From the NCBI RefSeq assembly GCF_020423045.1, contig NZ_CP081943.1:6572001-6636000 (forward strand): a DNA stretch of 64,000 bases. The letters are read 5' to 3'. Shown in pieces: positions 53,587 to 61,866 of the stretch (position 1 is the first letter of the stretch; each line of letters opens with the position of its first letter). The notes under the pieces were generated by a model. It had not been told where the DNA came from. It did no database searches and saw only the letters and a program-made list of their open reading frames with translations. Source of the stretch: Pseudomonas sp. MM213 (lineage in GTDB: Bacteria > Pseudomonadota > Gammaproteobacteria > Pseudomonadales > Pseudomonadaceae). The position numbers and the translations under genes were made by a program.

Positions 53587-54300
53587 GTGAAAGCCATTAT
53601 TCTGGCTGCCGGACGTGGCAGCCGCATGAAAAGTCTCACGGATGAACGTCCGAAATGCATGGTCGAATTGCGTGGCAAGACACTGCTGGAGTGGCAACTT
53701 TTGGCGCTGCGCGGTGCAGGCATTAGCGAGATAGCCATCGTGACCGGCTACAAGCGCGAGGTGTTGGCAGACCAAGGGCTGATCGAGTTCCATAATCCTC
53801 GCTGGGCGCACACCAACATGGTCTCCTCATTGGCGTGTGCTGAAGCCTGGTTGCAGGATGCTCCGTGCATCGTGAGTTACTCCGACATCTTTTACAGTCC
53901 CGCAGCAGTCCAGTCGTTAATGACATGCAAGGCTTCCCTGGCCGTCACCTATGATCCGAACTGGCTGGCGCTCTGGACACAGCGCTTTGGTGATCCGTTA
54001 CTGGATGCCGAAACGTTCCGCCTTGCCTCTACCGGCACCTTGACCGAAATCGGCAATAAACCGACATCAGTCGATGATGTTCAGGGTCAATACATGGGGC
54101 TTCTACGCTTCACGCCTGAGGGGTGGGCAGAGGTCGTCCGGCTTCGCCAGGCCTTGACCCCGGAACAAAGAGACAAGGTGCATATGACGAACACGCTTCA
54201 ACACGTCATTGATGCGGGGCGGGTGCCGATACACGCCGTTGCATACACTGGAGAGTGGGGAGAGGTGGACTCTTCAGAGGATCTCTTTGTGTATCAATAA
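53587..54300 (+). CDS. LicC-like cytidylyltransferase; proposed phosphoglutamine cytidylyltransferase (Cj1416-like)
   Basis: A 237-residue nucleotidyltransferase. The nucleotide loop is ILAAGRGSRMKSLTDERPK, the metal-binding Asp lies in SYSDIFYSP, and the substrate end has SVDDVQGQYMGLLRF and a C-terminal GEWGEVDSSED. It resembles choline- and phosphonate-type cytidylyltransferases and Cj1416, which joins CMP to phospho-L-glutamine. It begins at GTG 53587 with AGGTAGGA upstream and ends the operon. No phosphonate (PepM) gene is nearby, which favours the phosphoramidate route. Confidence 0.83.
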   Translation: MKAIILAAGRGSRMKSLTDERPKCMVELRGKTLLEWQLLALRGAGISEIAIVTGYKREVLADQGLIEFHNPRWAHTNMVSSLACAEAWLQDAPCIVSYSDIFYSPAAVQSLMTCKASLAVTYDPNWLALWTQRFGDPLLDAETFRLASTGTLTEIGNKPTSVDDVQGQYMGLLRFTPEGWAEVVRLRQALTPEQRDKVHMTNTLQHVIDAGRVPIHAVAYTGEWGEVDSSEDLFVYQ

Positions 54301-54345
54301 TTGAGGTTCAGGCCTTGAGTGACTATTTATGAAGAAGGAATGCCC

Positions 54346-54666
54346 ATGATCACCACCACCACCCACGCCATCGAAGGCCGCCAAATCACTGCTTACCTCG
54401 ACATCGTCAGCGCCGAGTCGGTGCAGGGTGTCAACGTTATCCGCGACATGTTCGCCGGGATGCGGGATTTTTTCGGAGGGCGCTCTCAAACATTGGAGCG
54501 TGCATTGAAGGAGGCGCGGATTCAGGCCACCGACGAGATCAAGGAACGGGCTCGGGCGCTGCAGGCCGACGCGGTGGTGGGGCTCGATTTCGAGATCAGC
54601 ATGCCGGCCGGCAAGGGCGGCATGGTGGTGGTATTTGTGACCGGGACGGCCGTCAAACTGAGGTGA
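54346..54666 (+). CDS. YbjQ-family (UPF0145) protein
   Basis: A 106-residue homolog of YbjQ (DUF74/PF01906), a small pentamer-forming cytosolic protein of unknown function. The motif VQGVNVIRDMFAGMRDFFGG followed by ATDEIKERA and DAVVGLDFEI is diagnostic. The start at ATG 54346 has GAAGAAGGAA upstream; it is probably transcribed separately from the preceding operon. Confidence 0.85.
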   Translation: MITTTTHAIEGRQITAYLDIVSAESVQGVNVIRDMFAGMRDFFGGRSQTLERALKEARIQATDEIKERARALQADAVVGLDFEISMPAGKGGMVVVFVTGTAVKLR

Positions 54667-54844
54667 TTCAGGTAACGGTTTGTGTGTTTGTTTTGTAGGA
54701 AGCCGTGCGGGCCATTCGTCGGGTGTTGGGGAATCTGAATTACAAGTCCGGTAATGACCGGCTAGTCTCAAAAGCTTGGTGGTCGATATGTTTCAGGCAA
54801 AAGGGCTTGCCGGTATCGATCCCGCTTTTGAAAGGGGCGAAAAG

Positions 54845-55033
54845 ATGGCTGATCCGTATATCGAAGACGACGGTGCTGAATTTCCAATCAACAATAGCGT
54901 GCGGTGTGGCCAGACAGACTATGTGGTGGCTTACGGTGACGATCAGGTCAAGCTTGGCAAAATGAAATCCCAGGTGCCCCAAGGGCCGAAGGCGAAATTT
55001 TTACCCAAGGTTGCGGCACCCGTCAGGAAGTAA
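54845..55033 (+). CDS. Hypothetical protein, 62 residues
   Basis: A short soluble protein starting MADPYIEDDGAEFPINNSV, with a basic C-terminus (KAKFLPKVAAPVRK). GGGG lies eight bases before ATG 54845; an alternative upstream start gives 85 residues. A terminator follows 15 bases after the stop, which supports expression. Family not recognised. Confidence 0.6.
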   Translation: MADPYIEDDGAEFPINNSVRCGQTDYVVAYGDDQVKLGKMKSQVPQGPKAKFLPKVAAPVRK

Positions 55034-55047
55034 TCCATCCTCTCCAG

Positions 55048-55072
55048 ACCCCGTCATTGAGCGGGGTTTTTT
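55048..55072 (+). terminator. Terminator after the 62-residue gene
   Basis: ACCCCG pairs with CGGGGT around TCATTGAG and is followed by T residues. Confidence 0.75.
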
Positions 55073-55345
55073 ATGCCTGCAACCTTTTTTGCGGCGTGTG
55101 TTTTTTGGCCTGGGTTTTCACAAAGTTTTCACAAGGCCTTACGTAATCTCAACTCATCCGTTAGAAAGCAACACCTGGCCCGTCTCCCCAGCGGGCTTTT
55201 TTTTGTCTGTCATAAAACCTTTTCCATAAAAGCTGTCCAACCGTCGCCGATGGTGAGGTTGGGGCTGTGTGTCTGGACTTTCTCGCCGCTAAAGCATTCA
55301 ATCTCGACCCTTTTTGATTTCCCCCTATTTTTTGAGGTTCTTGTC

Positions 55346-55717
55346 ATGCGTTTAACACTGCCCGCTCTGGTTCTGGGCCTTTTGGTTGCTCAAGGTGCAA
55401 TGGCTGCTGGCGACGGCACTGCCGCACTGGGTGGCGGTCTGGGTGGCGCGCTGGGTAATGTGGTCGGCCAAAGCATGGGCGGCAGCACTGGCGCTGCGAT
55501 TGGTGCTGGTGTCGCGGGCGCCGCCGGCAGTGCTGTTGGAGCACGCAAAGGCAGCCGCACCAAAGCGGCCATCGGTGGCGGCGTGGGTGCTGCGGGCGGC
55601 TCGATAATCGGCAACAGCCTGGGCGGCAAGACCGGTTCGACCATCGGCGCAGGCCTGGGCGGTGCTTTGGGCGGCGGCGTGGGCAGCAACCTGGGCAAGG
55701 GTCACAAGGGTCACTGA
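55346..55717 (+). CDS. Glycine-zipper exported protein, copy 1
   Basis: A 123-residue protein with a signal peptide (MRLTLPALVLGLLVAQGAMA) and a mature part built from glycine-zipper repeats such as GGALGNVVGQSMGG, GAAIGAGVAGAAGS and GGKTGSTIGAGLGG, of the YMGG-like type. These stretches insert into or line the outer membrane, or form aggregates. The ribosome site is TTGAGG. The tail is short and ends KGHKGH. It pairs with a paralogue 190 bases downstream; a terminator lies between them. Confidence 0.85.
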   Translation: MRLTLPALVLGLLVAQGAMAAGDGTAALGGGLGGALGNVVGQSMGGSTGAAIGAGVAGAAGSAVGARKGSRTKAAIGGGVGAAGGSIIGNSLGGKTGSTIGAGLGGALGGGVGSNLGKGHKGH

Positions 55718-55731
55718 TCCTGATCGATCCG

Positions 55732-55762
55732 CTCAAAAAGCCTGGCTTGATGCCGGGCTTTT
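55732..55762 (+). terminator. Terminator after glycine-zipper copy 1
   Basis: AAAAAGCC(T)GGC pairs with GCCGGGCTTTTT around TTGAT, a typical stem with T-tract. Confidence 0.75.
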
Positions 55763-55907
55763 TGTATCTGGCTGTTTCTCTTTCGCAGCTTTTGCATCTT
55801 TAGCGGTCCAACGGTCATCGCTGGCCGGATTCAGTGGGGGCAGGTGCTAGACTCCGCCCATCCGCAGCGAATTCTTTTCTCCCGATGCGGAATTAGAGGT
55901 TCATATC

Positions 55908-56330
55908 ATGCGTTTGACATTGTCCACATTGTTTCTGGGACTTTTGGTTGCTCAAGGTGCGATGGCTGCCGGTGATGGCACCGCTGCTGTTGGCGGTGGT
56001 ATCGGCGGTGCATTGGGTAACGTGGTAGGTCAGCAAATGGGCGGCAGCACCGGTGCCGCGATTGGCGCAGGTGTAGGCGGCGCGGCGGGTAGCGCTGTTG
56101 GTGCACCTAAAGGCAGTCGCACTGAAGCAGCGATCGGTGGTGGTTTGGGCTCGGCGGGCGGCTCGGTGATTGGTAACAGCATTGGCGGCAAGACCGGTTC
56201 GACCATTGGCGCAGGCCTCGGCGGCGCAGCGGGTGGTGCGCTGGGCAACAACCTGGGTACTGACAGCGGCGGTTCCCATTCCGGCAACGGGCACAAACAC
56301 AAGCATAAGCACAAGAATAAACACCACTGA
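55908..56330 (+). CDS. Glycine-zipper exported protein, copy 2, with His-rich tail
   Basis: A 140-residue paralogue of the upstream gene, with a near-identical signal (MRLTLSTLFLGLLVAQGAMA) and zipper repeats. It differs in a C-terminal tail, GGSHSGNGHKHKHKHKNKHH, rich in His and Lys, that could bind metal ions. The ribosome site is AGAGG. The two copies are clearly a tandem duplication, each with its own terminator. Confidence 0.85.
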   Translation: MRLTLSTLFLGLLVAQGAMAAGDGTAAVGGGIGGALGNVVGQQMGGSTGAAIGAGVGGAAGSAVGAPKGSRTEAAIGGGLGSAGGSVIGNSIGGKTGSTIGAGLGGAAGGALGNNLGTDSGGSHSGNGHKHKHKHKNKHH

Positions 56331-56353
56331 TTCGACGATCAGTGACAGCAAAA

Positions 56354-56375
56354 CCCGGCCTGGTGCCGGGTTTTT
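56354..56375 (+). terminator. Terminator after glycine-zipper copy 2
   Basis: CCCGGC pairs with GCCGGG around CTGGT, followed by TTTTT. Confidence 0.8.
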
Positions 56376-56498
56376 CATTATTGCGAGCGTGACATCGGAA
56401 TGTTGCCGCTCAACCGATTGTCCCTTCGATCGAACGGTTTCCGTGGCGGTGTCATCAAAACTTCAGGTGTTGTTTTCAATGCCCCTGAGAGGTGCTTT

Positions 56499-56555
56499 AT
56501 GAACACTGACACGAAAGATACTGATGTCGATGACACCCCTAGCACCCCATGCTAG
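56499..56555 (+). CDS. Possible 18-residue peptide gene
   Basis: GAGAGGT lies six to eight bases before an ATG encoding MNTDTKDTDVDDTPSTPC and a stop. It is acidic and ends in Cys. It may be a chance frame or a remnant; there is no other support than the ribosome site. Confidence 0.2.
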   Translation: MNTDTKDTDVDDTPSTPC

Positions 56556-56599
56556 TACGCGAGTCAAACTGGTAGAACCTGTAAAGGCGCGCCAGGAGT

Positions 56600-56992
56600 T
56601 TACCCAGCAAAAGACTCAAGCCAGCGCTTGTAAAAATCACGTTGTTGTTCAATGTCATTTGTAATGTCGGCTACTTCATAATCAAAAATATTGACCAGGT
56701 CGTCGGGTCCGGCTGGTTTACCCAATTGAAGCTCATACGCTACTACTCCTGCAGACATTTGCGAAGACATGCTGGATGGGTGCACGTTGAGTTTGGCGCC
56801 CTTGCATAAAAACTTTGTTTCCGGGTAGTCCGCTCGCAACATCCCAAAGCAAACATACAGATCAGAGCCTGAGTATGTTTTTCTTACGCCGTTTTCCAAA
56901 ACTAAAGTTAATGAACGGATTCGTCGGTCGCATTCGATCACTACCTTATTAATGGTGCCCTGAGTATCCGTGGTTATTTCTACTATTTTCAT
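56600..56992 (-). CDS. Putative immunity protein for the Rhs toxin
   Basis: A 130-residue soluble protein with no recognised family. It starts four bases inside the end of the rhs gene (ATGA overlap), the usual place of a cognate immunity gene in a polymorphic toxin locus. Its base composition is AT-rich like that of the toxin tip, unlike the Rhs core, which suggests that tip and immunity gene moved in together. The product should neutralise the ADP-ribosyltransferase tip; this is inference from position. Confidence 0.65.
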   Translation of the reverse strand: MKIVEITTDTQGTINKVVIECDRRIRSLTLVLENGVRKTYSGSDLYVCFGMLRADYPETKFLCKGAKLNVHPSSMSSQMSAGVVAYELQLGKPAGPDDLVNIFDYEVADITNDIEQQRDFYKRWLESFAG

Positions 56993-59900
56993 GGCAGCTT
57001 TCTGTTTGGGTTGGGAGTTGAGTAACCTTTGTAGGTACCATCGGCGTGCACGGGGGTAACGCCGAGGATGTATTTGCTATCGACTCCACCTGGCATGGCA
57101 ATTTCAGCCTCACCTTTATGAGGCGAGAGTAAACCTAGCTTTTTGTTCACATCTATCCCTTTGATGTTTTTTATTACGTACACAAAACCGTCTTCAAATC
57201 CGTAACCAGTGGCGAATTTTATAGCCTCCTTTTCAGAGGTAGTGGTGCTGACAAAAAAACTGGGAGGGCTTCGGTTGTCGCGTGCGTGCAAGTAAAGATC
57301 AATACTGTCTCCCAAAGGCTCAAATCCAGTCTCAAAAATTTCCGAGGATTCCCTCGCGTCTCCTCGGTACAAGTAACGTTTATTAGTTTTTGGGGTTGGG
57401 GTTGGGGTGGCAGGCTCTCCTGCATCACGTTTCACTTTCCCCGCCGGATCCTCAACCCCCTCAACCGACCCGCACCCACCCATCCCCGGACAATCACTCA
57501 ACCCCAACGGATCAACCCACCCCGTGGGGCTCAACACGTACCGATACCCGTTCAGGCCACCGGCCAATCCGACCGGGTCCGGCGTCAGATACCGTCCCAC
57601 ATCCGGCTGGTAATACCGATGCCGGTTGTAGTGCAAGCCTGTTTCCGGGTCGAAGTACTGTCCCTGAAACCGCAGCGGCTGGTCGAGGATCTGGTGGGTG
57701 TCCCGGTTGAGGCGGGTGAGGCGGCCGTAGGCGGTGTATTGGGCGGACCAGACGATTTCGCCGCTGTAATCGGTGAGTTCTTGCGGTGTGCCGAGGTGGT
57801 CGAGTTGGTAGTAAAACGGGCAGGCGTTGCGCGGGCCTTTGCCGTCGAGCATGGCCAACGGGCGAAAGCTGCCGGGTTCGTAGACGTAGCTGCGGTAGTG
57901 CTCGCGACTGCTTTCGGCGACGAGGTTGTCGCCCTGCCAAAAAAACTCGGTGGTGTTGCCGTCGACGTTTTTGCTGATGCGACGGCCGAAGGCATCGTAG
58001 CGGTAGATCGCCTGGCTGCCGTTGGGCAGGGTGATGCCAATCAGGCGATGCTGGCAGTCGTAACGGTACTCGGTGACCAGTTTTTGTGCAGTGCCGCGGC
58101 ATTCGCGGATCAGGTTGCCGAAGGCGTCGTAATCGTAGTGGCGGTCACCTTGCATCAGCAGGCGATTGCCTTTGACCATGGCCGGACCGGGGCGGTCCTG
58201 CATCAGCAGGTTGCCGGTCGGGTCGTGGGCGAAGTTTTCCGGTTGGTGATCTCGGGAGTGGCGGACGCGGATCAGGCGATCGAGCGAATCGTAGAGGTAG
58301 CTGCGCTGACCGTGCCGCGTGTCGGCAATGTGGTCGAGGTTGCCGTTGGCGCTGTAGGCATAGTCGCGGCGATACAGCGGTTGCAGGTTTTGCCGGACAG
58401 CGTGGGCGTTCAGTCGACCTTGATTGTCATACTGATAATCGCTGAGCAGCAGGCCCTGTTGACGGTTCTGTTCGCGGCCGGCGAAAAAGGTGTGAGCGGT
58501 CAGTCGGGCGCCATTGAGGTCAATGGCCGTCAGCGCGCCACCCTTGGCATGGTGGTAATCGAGTTTGCTGTTGTCGGGCAGGCACAAGTGGTTGAGCTGG
58601 CCACAGGCATCGTAGCCATATCGCAGCGTGCCCCAGCCTTGGTGTTCGGTGACTAGCCGACCCTGTTTGTCGTATTCGAACTCCAGCGGGTGATCGTGAC
58701 CGTCATCGACGCTGACCAGCCGGCCAAGGCTGTCGTAGCGATATTCGACATTGACACCGTCGGGCAGCGTCTTGACCAGCAGCCGTCCCGTCGAATCACG
58801 TTGATAGCCCGTGACCCATTGCGAGCCGTCGTCGCCGAACTCGGTTTTTTTCAGCAACTGTCCATTGAGGTCGTAGGCATACGCGGTGCGTTGGCCATCG
58901 AATCCGGTTTCCTGTCGGATCAATCCATTGAGCGTGTAGTCCAGCAGATATTTACCGCCGGACTCATTCTCGATTTCGGTCAGTAACAACCGTGCGTTGT
59001 CGTACCGATAAAGCAGTTGTGTGCCATCGGGATTGATCCGGCGGCTGACCAGATGCAGATCATCGGCATATTCAAAGCGCGTGGTGCGCCCCAGTTCATC
59101 CCGTTCGGCGGTGACCTTGCCGTAGGCGTTGTAGCTGAAGGTGCGACTGGCACCTGTAGGAAGCGTCGTCTGAATCAGTCGTCCTACGGCATCCCATGAG
59201 TAGCGAGTGACGGCACCGTGTTCGTCCTGGCGGGTAACCTGCCGGCCCAACGCATCGTAGGAAAAGCGCCGTTGACCGCCACCCGGCAAGGTCTCTTCGA
59301 TCAGTTGACCCAAGGCATTCCGGACGAACACATGCCGACTGTTGTCCGGAAAGCGGATCGACAGCAGCAGGCCTTTTTCGTCGTGGTGGTAGTGGGTGAC
59401 ATGCCCCTCGGGGTCGGTCGCCTCGATGACCTCACCCTGAGCATTGCGCTGATACTTCCACACGGCGTTGCCGCGATACCGCGCATGCAGGAAACCATTG
59501 CGGTATTCGTAGGACGTTGGCTCACCTTCGGGTGGAATCAGGGCAATCAGCCGTCCGACATCGTCATAGCGGTAGCGGGTAATTGCCCCGAGCGGATTCT
59601 TTTCGGCAATCAGCCGCCCCTGGCTGTCATAGACATTGAGGTGTTCCGCCCCGTCGGGTTCGACTCTCCGCACCAGGCGTGCCCGGTCGTCGTGCTGGTA
59701 AAACGCTTCGCTGCCATCAACGTTTTTAACCTGCACGCCGCCGTTGTCATCCCAGGCATAGCGCGTGTCCATCTGCGAAAACGACGCCCAATGTCGGACG
59801 CATCGCGCAGACTTGCCGGACCTTTCCCACTCCCAGAAGAAGCTCGCGCCACCAGCCAATTGCCGCTGCAGGATGACGTGCTGGTCGTCATAGTCGTAGC

Positions 59901-61866
59901 GTTCGCTTTCGCCGGCGGCGTTGGTCGCTTCGATCAAGCGATGACAGGCGTCGTAGCGGTAGGTCACCAATGTCTGTTCAGTGCGCCAGGTATCTTCCAG
60001 GGTGTCGGCGGGATGAAAGCGCTGATACTCGACGGCGGCGAGGTGTCGGCGGTCGTAGCGCAATCGCAGCGAGCGTCCGGCACCGTTGTCGAGGCGCATG
60101 ATTCTGTCGGCGTTGTCCCGTTGCACTGTCAGACGGTTGCCATAGGCATCGCTGATTGCTGTCAGTCGACCTGTACGGAAGTGGTAGAAACGCGTCGCTT
60201 CGCCTGCCATTGCGAGGATCAGTTCCTCCGGCTCATCCCCCAGGAAAATCGCCGCCCGCGACAGGCTGTTATGAATGTTCGGACGTTCAACCTTGGGCAA
60301 AGGGAAGGTCGTACGACGGTTTTCGTGGTCGATCCAGCTAACCTGTTCACCGTCGATTTCCAGCCGATGTGCAAGGGCATGACTCCAGCCAAATCCGAGC
60401 CCACAGTCGATTCCGACAGCACTGGTGCGATACACGCGGATGAACTCGAACGGCAACCGCCCATCCAGCGAACCATCGATCAGGGTCAGCAGTTCTTCGC
60501 CGGTGACCATCGATACCGGGCAGCCGTTGGTTGTGGTTCTATCCGCTGAATCGACGTTGTCGCCGTTTGGGTTTTGCGCGGGAGCAGGGGCGTCGTCGCG
60601 GTGTTCCTGGCGGCTCAGGCGGGTCTTGGCTTCGGACTTGTCACGGGCAAGGGCGACCGGGTTGTTCACCCGCACAATCGGTGATTCACCGGTGGTGATG
60701 TGCAACGGAGTCGCCGGCACGGGTTTGAGCGGCACGTTCCGCGCGTTGACCATCAGCGGTTTGAGGGCGCCGGCGTGGTGGGTCAGATCCGATCTGTTCG
60801 CAAGCTCAGCCAGGCGCAAACTCGCGGCAGCCAGCCATTGTCGGGCTCGCTCGGACTTGATCTTGCCCAGCACCTTGGCGCTGATGCCGAGTTTCAGGCC
60901 TGTAGGACCTGTGAGGCGCACCAGCAGGAAAGCGATGAGTATTTCTGTACGAATTTCCGCGACCACTTCGGCGATGTACTGCGGCGGCAACATCCGTAGC
61001 CAACTGGTGAAAGCCGCGAGATGAATGAACATCAACGGCTCATCACTCAACACCAGCATCACATTGGCGATGGCTTCGGCCGGAGCGTTCAGCAGAGTCT
61101 CGAGTTCAACCTCGGTCAGGTATTCAAGAAGCTTTTCACTATTGGCCTGCAGGTCCGCGATCAGGGCGTAGATCTGCTTTACGTCATCCCACAAACCGTG
61201 CAGCGACTTCTCGAATCCGCGCCAGTCGGCCCGTTGCAGCATGCCGTAGCGTTCAGGGAAAACGGCCTCGGAAAACCCCGCCCATAAAGGCTGGAATTCA
61301 CTCGTCCACTCGTTGCGCAACCAGCCTTCAAGCTCATCGATCACGCTGTGATAGGAGGCATGAAGCGCCTGGACATGAGCGGTGGAAACATTGGGAAAGA
61401 ATGTGATGCGGTAACGATGACCGCGCCAACACTCAGGGATTTCGAGGATGCCGCTGGGGCCGATGGTGTGATGCACCGGTTCGCCAAAGGTCATCTCGCC
61501 GTTGCTCTTTTCAATGATCGGTTCGAGCATCACCGGCGTATCACCAATGGGCACAAAGCGAGCCGCGTCGAACATATGCACGAGGGTCAACGGGCCGCTG
61601 GCCGGGCATCTGGCGATCGTCGAACTGACGGGGGCGGTGGAATCCCTCGGTGTGCTCAAACGAACGTCGTTGCCGACCTTGAACACTTGCTCGACATCCA
61701 GCGCCCATCCTGTCCAGAAGCTTTCCGCCCAGGCCTCGTAGTCGTTGAGGCACAGGCGAAAATCGCCGAGCAGTGCTTCAACGTCCGGTTGCTCGGGGTT
61801 CATGGCTGCCACTACCAACAGGCCGATGGCGTTGTTCAAGGCCAGGACCTTGTCAGGGTTGAACAT
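56989..61866 (-). CDS. Rhs polymorphic toxin with cholera toxin-like ADP-ribosyltransferase tip
   Basis: A 1625-residue protein. Residues 1-430 are an uncharacterised helical N-terminus; about 440-520 is a DUF6531-like domain (VSMVTGEELLTLIDGS); about 540-1400 are YD repeats that build a cocoon; the core ends at about 1456 with the autocleavage-type TGWVDPLGL. The 169-residue tip carries YRGDARESSEIF (R1501), FVSTTTSEK (S1540), YVI, then LGLLSPHKGEAEIAMPGG (E1586/E1588): the same motif order as cholera toxin A1 (YRAD, STS, SPHPDEQE). It probably ADP-ribosylates a target after delivery, perhaps by a type VI secretion system; no delivery gene is nearby. GGGA precedes ATG. Confidence 0.9.
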   Translation of the reverse strand: MFNPDKVLALNNAIGLLVVAAMNPEQPDVEALLGDFRLCLNDYEAWAESFWTGWALDVEQVFKVGNDVRLSTPRDSTAPVSSTIARCPASGPLTLVHMFDAARFVPIGDTPVMLEPIIEKSNGEMTFGEPVHHTIGPSGILEIPECWRGHRYRITFFPNVSTAHVQALHASYHSVIDELEGWLRNEWTSEFQPLWAGFSEAVFPERYGMLQRADWRGFEKSLHGLWDDVKQIYALIADLQANSEKLLEYLTEVELETLLNAPAEAIANVMLVLSDEPLMFIHLAAFTSWLRMLPPQYIAEVVAEIRTEILIAFLLVRLTGPTGLKLGISAKVLGKIKSERARQWLAAASLRLAELANRSDLTHHAGALKPLMVNARNVPLKPVPATPLHITTGESPIVRVNNPVALARDKSEAKTRLSRQEHRDDAPAPAQNPNGDNVDSADRTTTNGCPVSMVTGEELLTLIDGSLDGRLPFEFIRVYRTSAVGIDCGLGFGWSHALAHRLEIDGEQVSWIDHENRRTTFPLPKVERPNIHNSLSRAAIFLGDEPEELILAMAGEATRFYHFRTGRLTAISDAYGNRLTVQRDNADRIMRLDNGAGRSLRLRYDRRHLAAVEYQRFHPADTLEDTWRTEQTLVTYRYDACHRLIEATNAAGESERYDYDDQHVILQRQLAGGASFFWEWERSGKSARCVRHWASFSQMDTRYAWDDNGGVQVKNVDGSEAFYQHDDRARLVRRVEPDGAEHLNVYDSQGRLIAEKNPLGAITRYRYDDVGRLIALIPPEGEPTSYEYRNGFLHARYRGNAVWKYQRNAQGEVIEATDPEGHVTHYHHDEKGLLLSIRFPDNSRHVFVRNALGQLIEETLPGGGQRRFSYDALGRQVTRQDEHGAVTRYSWDAVGRLIQTTLPTGASRTFSYNAYGKVTAERDELGRTTRFEYADDLHLVSRRINPDGTQLLYRYDNARLLLTEIENESGGKYLLDYTLNGLIRQETGFDGQRTAYAYDLNGQLLKKTEFGDDGSQWVTGYQRDSTGRLLVKTLPDGVNVEYRYDSLGRLVSVDDGHDHPLEFEYDKQGRLVTEHQGWGTLRYGYDACGQLNHLCLPDNSKLDYHHAKGGALTAIDLNGARLTAHTFFAGREQNRQQGLLLSDYQYDNQGRLNAHAVRQNLQPLYRRDYAYSANGNLDHIADTRHGQRSYLYDSLDRLIRVRHSRDHQPENFAHDPTGNLLMQDRPGPAMVKGNRLLMQGDRHYDYDAFGNLIRECRGTAQKLVTEYRYDCQHRLIGITLPNGSQAIYRYDAFGRRISKNVDGNTTEFFWQGDNLVAESSREHYRSYVYEPGSFRPLAMLDGKGPRNACPFYYQLDHLGTPQELTDYSGEIVWSAQYTAYGRLTRLNRDTHQILDQPLRFQGQYFDPETGLHYNRHRYYQPDVGRYLTPDPVGLAGGLNGYRYVLSPTGWVDPLGLSDCPGMGGCGSVEGVEDPAGKVKRDAGEPATPTPTPKTNKRYLYRGDARESSEIFETGFEPLGDSIDLYLHARDNRSPPSFFVSTTTSEKEAIKFATGYGFEDGFVYVIKNIKGIDVNKKLGLLSPHKGEAEIAMPGGVDSKYILGVTPVHADGTYKGYSTPNPNRKLP

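Noticed and set aside
48112..54300. Phosphonate biosynthesis cluster
   Set aside because: The cytidylyltransferase looks phosphonate-like, but PEP mutase and phosphonopyruvate decarboxylase genes are absent, while all four phosphoramidate-type enzymes are present.
54301..55100. Search for a tRNA-Ser 3'-end repeat (attR) at the right edge of the cluster
   Set aside because: No copy of the tRNA 3' end was seen in this stretch; the island idea rests only on position and composition.
57500..60300. Repeated short motifs that might suggest a CRISPR or tandem repeat array
   Set aside because: The repeats are degenerate YD protein repeats inside the rhs frame, without regular spacers.
57286..60549. 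Two long plus-strand open frames opposite the rhs gene
   Set aside because: They mirror the YD-repeat coding sequence and have no ribosome site or domain.
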